DNA of 64,000 nt from an uncultured Gemmatimonadota bacterium. Lineage in GTDB: Bacteria; Latescibacterota; UBA2968; UBA8231. Position numbers and translations under genes: made by a program. The notes beneath the pieces are model-generated. The model made no database searches. It worked only from the letters and a program-made list of their open reading frames with translations, and was not told the DNA's origin. Shown here in pieces: positions 16,763 to 23,413 of this stretch. Position 1 is the stretch's first letter. Each line of letters begins with the position of its first letter. Location: contig CAITNQ010000424.1 of NCBI GenBank assembly GCA_903893785.1, forward strand, positions 47,977-111,976, given 5' to 3'.

Positions 16763-17449
16763 CTACTTGCTGGTCGGGAATTCGCGCCGCAGCAAGCGCT
16801 CCACAACGCGCCCCGCCGTGCTGTTCAGTTCGACCGTCATCGCGTCGATCTGATCGGCGAAGAAATTGTACGCCCACATGGCCGGGATAGCTACGAACAG
16901 ACCGACCAGCGTGCCGATCAGGGCCTCGCCAATACCGCCCGATACCGCCGCGATACCGCCCGACTCAGTCGTGGCAATCTCCTGGAACGACCGAATCAGA
17001 CCCATGATCGTGGCAAACAAACCAATGAACGGCGCGCCTGACGCGGAAGTAGCCAGCGAGACCAGCCGCTTGCGCAACTGCGTCACGGTCAGCACGATGG
17101 CTCGCCCCAGGGTGTCCTGAGCGGCTTCGAAGATGACCGCCGGCCCCTGCCCTTCCCGCGTCAGTAACTCGGCCTCCTTCAGGGACGCCAGCACGACCTG
17201 TCCCAAGAAGCAGTACTTACCGCGCGTGGGATCCGACGCCACTTTGATGACGTGCGCCATGCGGAGATTCGGGTCCTCGTTGTCCACCAACTTAGCGAAG
17301 GCAGCCGAAGCAGCCTTACCGCGCTTGAGCACCAACCAACGTTCGAGCATGACGGCGAGCGTGTACACCGACATGAAGAGCATGAGGACGACCAGGATCT
17401 TGGGGATGATCCCCATGTGGCCCCAGATGCTCACCAATGAAAAATCCAT
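16763..17449 (-). CDS. ExbB/TolQ/MotA-family proton channel protein
   Basis: The start is the ATG at 17449 with GGGAGGAG upstream; twelve more residues are open but unsupported. The 228-residue product has an N-terminal transmembrane helix (ILVVLMLFMSVYTLAVMLERW). A cytosolic loop follows, then two more helices containing the family motif GAPFIGLFATIMGLIRSFQ and EALIGTLVGLFVAIPAMWAYNFF. It forms the inner-membrane stator with the two ExbD proteins and powers the downstream TonB-like DUF4159 protein. It lies 95 bases after the TPR gene. Confidence 0.94.
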   Translation of the reverse strand: MDFSLVSIWGHMGIIPKILVVLMLFMSVYTLAVMLERWLVLKRGKAASAAFAKLVDNEDPNLRMAHVIKVASDPTRGKYCFLGQVVLASLKEAELLTREGQGPAVIFEAAQDTLGRAIVLTVTQLRKRLVSLATSASGAPFIGLFATIMGLIRSFQEIATTESGGIAAVSGGIGEALIGTLVGLFVAIPAMWAYNFFADQIDAMTVELNSTAGRVVERLLRREFPTSK

Positions 17450-17544
17450 ATACGGTCTCCTCCCTTGGGTAGGTGTCCAACGCACCTAGTGATCGGTCTA
17501 CGATCGACTCGCGGTCGGGCGCCGTGCGCCTAACCGCGGGGGCC

Positions 17545-20500
17545 TCACAGAACCTGCGCCTTCTCCATGCTGGTAATCTGCTGCTTGGCGAACTCGACCT
17601 GCGTCTCGTACTTGGTCACCGTACCCCAACGTTCAACCACTTCTTTGTAAGCTGCGCCAGCCTTCTTGTAATCCTGCTGGTTCTGGTAGACCACACCGAT
17701 CTGGACACACGCGTTGACCGCCTGCATGCTCTCGGGGAACTTCTCGATCACGTCCCGGAAAACCTTGACGGCGTCGTCGTACTCCTTCTCGTCAAAGAAC
17801 TTCTCTCCCTCCAGGTACAGGTTGTACGCGCGGATTTCACCGAGGTGCTCCAGCAATGTGGCCGCCTTCTTCCGCAGGGCCAGGTCCTGGGACGACGTCA
17901 GCTTGTCTTCCGGGTACAGATCCAGGAAGTGCTGATAGCTCTCCTTGGCTTTGTCATACTCTTTAAGACTGTAGTAGTAATCACCCACGGTGAACTGGCT
18001 GCGCGGCCCGTAGCGATCGTACGGGAACCGCGCCACCACCTGTTCGAACAGCCCCATCGCCTCGGCTTCACGCTTGAGGTTGATCAAGCACCAGGCTTTG
18101 GAATAGAGGGCATCGTCAGTGTACTCGGAGTTGCTGTACCCGTTGATCAGGCGGTCGAAGAAGGTTAGCGACTCGCGGAAGTGCGCGTCCTTGTCTTCGT
18201 CAACCATGGCGCGCCGGTTAAAGGCCGCTTCACCGGCGCGGAAGAGGGCCTCGGCGCAGTACTCGCTCTGCGGGAACCTGTCCACCATTTCCCCGAAGAC
18301 CTTGCTCGCCTCCTTCCAGTTGCCCAGGCGGTACTGAGCCCAGGCAGTGTAGTAATAGGCGTGCACCGCCTTCTCGTCGTTCGCGTACTTTGTATAGAAC
18401 TCCTTAAACGCGGTTGCCATAGGCGTCAGAGCCGCGGTCTGAGCAGTAGACGCCTCGTTGTAGGCCACGCCTATCTGGAACAGCGACGCCTTCGCCCAGT
18501 TGCTGTTCGGGTACTGATCAACTACCTTGCGGAAGGTCTCGAGCGCCTTGTTGACGTCGCGGTTCTTGAAATAGGCCGAACCCTGGATGAACAGGGCGTT
18601 GGCCTTTATGTCTTCCGTCTTCGCGATGTCTACCGTCTGCTGCGCGACTTCGATGCTCTTGGGGAAATTGTTGACGCGGTAGTAGCTGTTGGCCAAGCGG
18701 ACTAGGATCTTTTCACGATCCTCCGGGGTCGTCAGCTGGGGCAACATCTCCTCGTATGTAGCGATCGACTCATTCGGGTCAGCATCCTCAGCCAGAGTAA
18801 CGAGCTTCAGGCGCGCTGACCGCTGCAGTTCCGCGTCCCCGGCCGTGATGACTTCCTTGAGCAGTCCGGTGGCTTCCTGGTTCTTGCTCAATGCGGCATA
18901 GGCCAGCGCCATCGAATACTTGACCTTCACCAGCATGTCGGGCGGCATGTCGGACTTGAGCAGGTATTCGTAGTCGCTCAAAGCCTTGTCGTACTTGCCA
19001 ACGTTGAAGAAGGCCAACCCGCGGCCGTAATGGGAATCCCGCACAGGGCTTGTACTGGGATACTGATCGATCACCTTGGTGAAACCCGCGAGCGCTTCCG
19101 GGTACCGTTTGGAGTTGAGATCCAACTGCGCCAGGTGGTACAGCGCTTTCGATTCCAGGTCCGGCTTGCCCGAGACCGTCTGGAGCAACTCTGTGAGCAT
19201 CTTCCGTGCTTCGTCGCTCTTGCCCTGCTCGACCAGGATGCCTGCCTTGCCGGTCAAGGCGGCGACATAGGAGTCGCCTGCGTCAGGCGGGACCTTGGAG
19301 AAGGCGGCCAGTGCCTCGGCGATCTTGCCCTGACTGCGGTACAGAACGCCCAACCCGTACATGGCGTCAGCACCGGTCTTGGTCGAGCCGTACTCGTCTG
19401 CCAGCTTCTCGTAAATCTTGAACGCCTCTTCGGTCTGGCCATTCTTGTATTTGATCTGGCCCAACCTGAGCAGGCAGGACGGTGCGAACTCAGAACGCGG
19501 GTATTTCTCGACCACCTCGCCAAACAGCGCCTCTACTTGCGCATAGTCACCCAGCTTCTCGGAAGCGAAGCCGGCGTTATACAGGGCAAGGGCCCGCAAC
19601 TCGGTATCGACATCCGGGTAGTTCTTGATGACGGCCAGGTAGTCGTCACGCGCTTCCGAGTACTTCCCCGCGTAGTACCGCGCTTCGCCCTTATTGTACT
19701 GCGCGTTTGGCGGGTATGGAGTGTCTGCGTAAAGGTTGATGACCTGGTCGTAGGCGCTCCAAGCGTCGTCGTACTTCTTCCATTCCATGTAATTGTCGCC
19801 GATGCGCATCTGCACCTTCGCCTTGTAGAAGCGCTCTTCGGCGATCTCCTGCACGGCGATCAACTCTTTGTACGCTTCCTCAAAGCGCCCGTCCTTGCGG
19901 AAGATCTCGGCGACACGCAGAGACGAGGTCTCGAACAGCTCGCGGTACTTCTCGAAATCGAGGTTCTTGCCTTCACGGAAGGACCCGCGGAGGAGCTCGA
20001 ACATGCGATCGTAGAGACCACGCACATTACGGTAGCTGGCGATGGCTTCATCGGAACGCCCGAGCTTGTCAAGTGAACTGGCTTTGAGGTACTCTGCCTG
20101 AGCGATGATCGGGTTGTTGGGGTACTGGTCGAGAATCTTCTGGGCGAAATCGACCGCGGTCTGGTAGTCGCCCTTCTCGAAGTGCGCGCTGGCAATCTGG
20201 AATTGGGCGTCCGGCGCGTACTTGTCGTCGGGGTATTTGGCAAGCATGTTCTGCAACGTAACGATGCTCTTGTCGTACTCTTTGGCAAAGAACTCAGACC
20301 AGCCGCTGTAGTAGTACGCCTTCCCCGCAAGCTTGGAGTTGGGGAACAGATTCACGTACGACATGTATTCCTGCGATGCTTCCCCGTATTTCTTCTGCAG
20401 GAAGCGGCTCTCGGCGATCTCGTACTGCACCATCGACCGGAACTGCTCTGGCACTGAGTGCCCCGTTACCACGTGCCGGTACGCTTCGACAGCCTCGTCG

Positions 20501-20784
20501 TGCTGGCCGCTCTTCTTGCGGGAGTTGCCTAGCTGGTACCATGCGGCCGCCATGACCGGGAGCTCCAACTGCTCGCCGAATTTGACGCGCACACTGTCGA
20601 CCCGCACGGCTTTGCTGTTGAACTTCACGATTTTGTTGTATTCGATGATGGCGCCCTCGTACTCGCCCAAGGCGTAGAGGGACTGCCCGGCATCGAAGTT
20701 GGTCATGAGGTTCTGCGGGACTGGCATGAAGACGCTGGCCCCTAACCCCAAACCGACCGCGACTAGCCCTAGCCACACTACCAT
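17545..20784 (-). CDS. Giant TPR protein of the Exb/PorV operon
   Basis: The 1079-residue product has an N-terminal hydrophobic anchor or uncleaved signal (MVVWLGLVAVGLGLGASVFM). About twenty or more TPR/YbgF/BamD-type units fill the rest, many with the pattern YPxSxxAxxAxFxxGxxYYxxGxYxxA (for example YPDDKYAPDAQFQIASAHFE). The start has AAGGAG eight bases upstream. The array is probably periplasmic and could act as a scaffold or cell-wall bridge for the ExbB/ExbD machine. CpoB next to Tol-Pal is a smaller known analogue. Codon and GC use match the neighbours. Confidence 0.88.
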   Translation of the reverse strand: MVVWLGLVAVGLGLGASVFMPVPQNLMTNFDAGQSLYALGEYEGAIIEYNKIVKFNSKAVRVDSVRVKFGEQLELPVMAAAWYQLGNSRKKSGQHDEAVEAYRHVVTGHSVPEQFRSMVQYEIAESRFLQKKYGEASQEYMSYVNLFPNSKLAGKAYYYSGWSEFFAKEYDKSIVTLQNMLAKYPDDKYAPDAQFQIASAHFEKGDYQTAVDFAQKILDQYPNNPIIAQAEYLKASSLDKLGRSDEAIASYRNVRGLYDRMFELLRGSFREGKNLDFEKYRELFETSSLRVAEIFRKDGRFEEAYKELIAVQEIAEERFYKAKVQMRIGDNYMEWKKYDDAWSAYDQVINLYADTPYPPNAQYNKGEARYYAGKYSEARDDYLAVIKNYPDVDTELRALALYNAGFASEKLGDYAQVEALFGEVVEKYPRSEFAPSCLLRLGQIKYKNGQTEEAFKIYEKLADEYGSTKTGADAMYGLGVLYRSQGKIAEALAAFSKVPPDAGDSYVAALTGKAGILVEQGKSDEARKMLTELLQTVSGKPDLESKALYHLAQLDLNSKRYPEALAGFTKVIDQYPSTSPVRDSHYGRGLAFFNVGKYDKALSDYEYLLKSDMPPDMLVKVKYSMALAYAALSKNQEATGLLKEVITAGDAELQRSARLKLVTLAEDADPNESIATYEEMLPQLTTPEDREKILVRLANSYYRVNNFPKSIEVAQQTVDIAKTEDIKANALFIQGSAYFKNRDVNKALETFRKVVDQYPNSNWAKASLFQIGVAYNEASTAQTAALTPMATAFKEFYTKYANDEKAVHAYYYTAWAQYRLGNWKEASKVFGEMVDRFPQSEYCAEALFRAGEAAFNRRAMVDEDKDAHFRESLTFFDRLINGYSNSEYTDDALYSKAWCLINLKREAEAMGLFEQVVARFPYDRYGPRSQFTVGDYYYSLKEYDKAKESYQHFLDLYPEDKLTSSQDLALRKKAATLLEHLGEIRAYNLYLEGEKFFDEKEYDDAVKVFRDVIEKFPESMQAVNACVQIGVVYQNQQDYKKAGAAYKEVVERWGTVTKYETQVEFAKQQITSMEKAQVL

Positions 20785-20832
20785 GGCGCCGTCTCCTTAC
20801 TCACGCTGGTGTGCCCAGACCGCAAGCCGGCC

Positions 20833-21762
20833 TCAGAACCGATACCCGAACGAGAAACGGTGCGCGCCGTTGGTTTCCGTCAGGTCGAGTGGCAGGTTGT
20901 AACCGTAGTCAAAGAGCACTTTGCCCATGGTGTAACCCAGACCCGCGTTGATGTCGCCCGAGGCGTCCGACTCAAAGAGTTTGCTGCCGCCGGCCCGCAA
21001 CATCAGGCCACCGACAACGCGCATCTCGCCACCGACCAGCAACCGACTGGTCTTCTGGTCAGACACGTCGCGCAGGATCCACTGGGCCGAGATCAGCGAG
21101 TTCTCGTGCATCCGGTACGACGCGCCCACATGCAGGTCCATGGGCAGTTTGCCCGCGTCGCTGTCGCCCTTGACCGTGGTCTTCGCCATGTTGGGCTGGT
21201 TCAGATTCTTGACCAGCACGCCGAACTGCGCGCCTTGGATCGGCGACTTCCACAACAGTCCCAAATCCACGCCAATGTTGCCCTTGCTGGAACCCGACAC
21301 CGGGTCTGCAGCGTCAAAGTCATCAACCTGCCAGAACAGGTACTTGCCGGTCAACCCCAGGTTCAGGTTCTGCCCCAACTTGTACGACAGCGCCAGGAAA
21401 GCCCCGTTCTCGGCCATCAGGTCGCTGCCGATGCGCTCGTAACCCAGGCCGAAGCCCATCCGGGCGCCCAACGGCCGGACGTAACTGGCCACATGCTGGC
21501 CCAGATCATCGCCCTCAATTCCGCCGTAGAGCATGGACACATTGGTGTAGGAGATCTCCTGGTGCGTGATCTGACCCAGTCCGGCCGGGTTCTCGAATAC
21601 TGCGTCCCCGTCGTCGGCCACAGCCACGACACTGTTCCCCAGAGCAGCGGCCCGGGCGCCGGCACCGATATTCTGGATGTTCACCACTGCTTGGGCCGTC
21701 ATTGCCGATCCGAGCAGCACCGCCACGGCCGCCGCCACGCCGATGTACTTGGGGGTTCTCAT
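20833..21762 (-). CDS. PorV/PorQ-like outer-membrane beta-barrel protein
   Basis: The ATG at 21762 has AGGAGG nine bases upstream; the open frame continues to 21894 without support. The 309-residue product has a signal peptide (IGVAAAVAVLLGSAMTAQA). Next comes the PorV/UPF0164 signature, GAGARAAALGNSVVAVADDGDAVFENPAGL. The rest is a series of amphipathic beta-strands ending in Phe (RFSFGYRF), typical of outer-membrane barrels. In Bacteroidetes, PorV collects type IX secretion substrates at the surface. Here no other type IX core gene is visible, so a PorV-like role is inference. The TPR gene follows after 48 bases. Confidence 0.85.
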   Translation of the reverse strand: MRTPKYIGVAAAVAVLLGSAMTAQAVVNIQNIGAGARAAALGNSVVAVADDGDAVFENPAGLGQITHQEISYTNVSMLYGGIEGDDLGQHVASYVRPLGARMGFGLGYERIGSDLMAENGAFLALSYKLGQNLNLGLTGKYLFWQVDDFDAADPVSGSSKGNIGVDLGLLWKSPIQGAQFGVLVKNLNQPNMAKTTVKGDSDAGKLPMDLHVGASYRMHENSLISAQWILRDVSDQKTSRLLVGGEMRVVGGLMLRAGGSKLFESDASGDINAGLGYTMGKVLFDYGYNLPLDLTETNGAHRFSFGYRF

Positions 21763-21999
21763 CAGAGTCTTCCTCCTCATGACTGGATGACGCCCTTTTT
21801 GACGCGAATCCGTTGCGTCGCTGCCTTTGGCCTGCCCCCGCAGGTCAACTCGCGGGCTGCCGGCCCCGAGCTGAGGCAGTGACATTGATCCCATGGTGGA
21901 ATTGCGTTAACCCCTCCCCAGCGCCCGGCCTCGGTGCGCGATCGGAACGCCTGGACCCAACCGGGCAGGACCGACGGCCAACCTAAAGGCGGTCGGTTA

Positions 22000-22968
22000 T
22001 CACGGCTCGGCAGTGCGTTGCTCGTGACCGCCTGTCGCCAGCGCCTTGAGGCCGCCCCAGCCGACGCCTTGCACCCCGGTAGGAAAGATACCGTCAACGG
22101 GCATGAGCATCAAGTCGGCGAACCGATCGGCCAGCTGGAACGAGTTCTGCCCCCCCGACAGCGACCACTTGGCGTCCAAAAGCTCAGAAAATCGGTCGTA
22201 ATCGTCAATTTCCACGTTGAAACCGATTACCTCGCCCTCCCGCAATTGATGCTCGTCGCTGAGGAAAACGGCGTTGACATCGACACGGTCGAACGGCACG
22301 AACATGGCCTCATACGTGATCTCGGTCCCGCCAGCCGGCAGGTCCCGTAACTGGTACGCGGCCGCTGTGTACGGCCCGTTGGCCAGCGAATACCAGGCTG
22401 CCGCGGAGAAATTCACGAAATAGTCGCCGTCCGGCGGCGGCCCGGCGATGACAAAGTGATTCGCTTGAGTACCGTTCTGGCGCACTTGCTCGACGGCCGA
22501 CAGATCGACGAAGTTGGCGAACTGGCCGCCTGAATGGTCCGCGTCGATGAAGACCTCCATGGCGTCGTCCTGGAAAATGCGGAGCGCAGCACTGCCAGCC
22601 GGCCGGTCGATCTGGTGGATGTCGTCAGTCACGGTGGCGGCTACCCATAGCCGGTTGACCGAGGGGTTCCAGCCCACCCCAAGGCGGATACCCAAATCCC
22701 TGTTGTCGACGGCGCTGCCGTGAACCAGGTCGGTAAAGGCTTCAGTGCTCAGCCAGTAGGAACCCCCGACGGCATTCCAGTCAGACAGGTTCCCATCAAC
22801 GACAGGGAGCCGATCATCGGTGAATTGGTAGGCCCGGATGGTCCCCGCCGGGGTCAGGTGCCCCCAGACTTGATCGGGGCCCCCCGCAAGGCCAGCAGTC
22901 AGGAACACCGCGCACACGTAAACGCAGAAGGTCGGCCGGAACCGACGCCCAGGCAATGTGTTTTTCAA
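22000..22968 (-). CDS. Secreted CBM9-like protein
   Basis: The likely start is a TTG at 22968, with a sigma-70 promoter just upstream leaving a leader of only about 15 bases; the ribosome site is weak. The 322-residue product has a signal peptide and a beta-sandwich domain of the CBM9/DOMON type. It shows DGNLSDWN, LWVAATVTDDI and DDAMEVFIDADHSGG, the calcium and sugar-binding region of the family. It resembles the protein at 43278-44174, which shares the E-x-IDxDH-GG motif. It may bind polysaccharide at the cell surface. It is followed at some distance by the porV-like gene and could be the first gene of that operon. Confidence 0.75.
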   Translation of the reverse strand: MKNTLPGRRFRPTFCVYVCAVFLTAGLAGGPDQVWGHLTPAGTIRAYQFTDDRLPVVDGNLSDWNAVGGSYWLSTEAFTDLVHGSAVDNRDLGIRLGVGWNPSVNRLWVAATVTDDIHQIDRPAGSAALRIFQDDAMEVFIDADHSGGQFANFVDLSAVEQVRQNGTQANHFVIAGPPPDGDYFVNFSAAAWYSLANGPYTAAAYQLRDLPAGGTEITYEAMFVPFDRVDVNAVFLSDEHQLREGEVIGFNVEIDDYDRFSELLDAKWSLSGGQNSFQLADRFADLMLMPVDGIFPTGVQGVGWGGLKALATGGHEQRTAEP

Positions 22969-22989
22969 AAATTAGCTCAGCGAGGCTGT

Positions 22990-23018
22990 ATGATAACCAC
23001 CGCCCGTGGCAGTGTCAA
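22990..23018 (-). promoter_or_regulatory. Sigma-70 promoter for the CBM9-like gene
   Basis: On the minus strand TTGACA and TATCAT are separated by exactly 17 bases, matching six and five consensus positions. The predicted start near 22983 leaves a very short leader before the TTG start codon at 22968. Confidence 0.85.
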
Positions 23019-23337
23019 GGCGACGGGGGCGGCGGGCCAGAACCGTTCCCTTTTTGATGGTAGGCCAAAAAGGAGGGGTTGTCAACCACGTTCGCGTGGC
23101 CCGGCGAGCGGCCGCCGGGTACGCCCCAAGAACCCCGCAGCGATGCACTCAACATGTTGTTTTTTATGTTTTTGTATAAGATGTTGAAGAGCCGTGGTGG
23201 CGCCCCGGCGGGAAATGCGCGCCGAGCCGACCGGGGCTCCGGGAGTGGACCCCGCGCGCGAACGACCAAGGCGCCGCGCCGGCGCGGCGCCTTGGTCCGC
23301 CTGTTCCCGGTGCCGCCCATTTGCGGGGCGAAGTGCG
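23019..23337. other. Divergent intergenic region with a large palindrome
   Basis: This region separates the minus-strand CBM9 gene from the plus-strand surface protein. It holds the 34-base palindrome at 23264-23297 and an AT-rich patch near 23154-23185 that is unusual in this GC-rich sequence. No gene is supported: frames in both directions lack ribosome binding sites. Confidence 0.55.
23264..23297. repeat. Perfect 34-base palindrome
   Basis: The half GACCAAGGCGCCGCGCC is followed immediately by its exact reverse complement, with no spacer. It lies between divergent promoters. As RNA it would form a very stable hairpin in either direction; as DNA it could be a protein-binding site or a cruciform. 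There is no T run after it on either strand, so it is not an ordinary terminator. Confidence 0.9.
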
Positions 23338-23366
23338 GCTCGCCATTGAGGCGAGCGGGCTTTTTT
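23338..23366 (+). terminator. Terminator-like hairpin just upstream of the surface-protein gene
   Basis: GCTCGCC and GGCGAGC pair around a five-base loop, followed by GGGC and six T residues on the plus strand. No plus-strand gene lies upstream, and it overlaps the -35 box of the candidate promoter. It could end a leader or small RNA, or insulate the promoter from read-through. Confidence 0.6.
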
Positions 23367-23374
23367 GTTATAGT
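23346..23374 (+). promoter_or_regulatory. Sigma-70 promoter for the Asp-repeat surface protein
   Basis: TTGAGG and TATAGT are separated by 17 bases, matching four and five consensus positions. The predicted start near 23381 leaves a leader of about 33 bases with GGAGG six bases before the ATG at 23414. The -35 box lies within the hairpin at 23338-23356. Confidence 0.7.
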
Positions 23375-23413
23375 TGGAGACCAGTCAATCGGAGTCTTCA
23401 CTGGAGGCATGGG

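Noticed and set aside
20833..21762. Full type IX secretion system
   Set aside because: Only a PorV-like protein and FlgD-Ig-type tails are visible; no PorK, PorL, PorM, PorN, SprA or PorU homologue is in the window, so the claim cannot be made.
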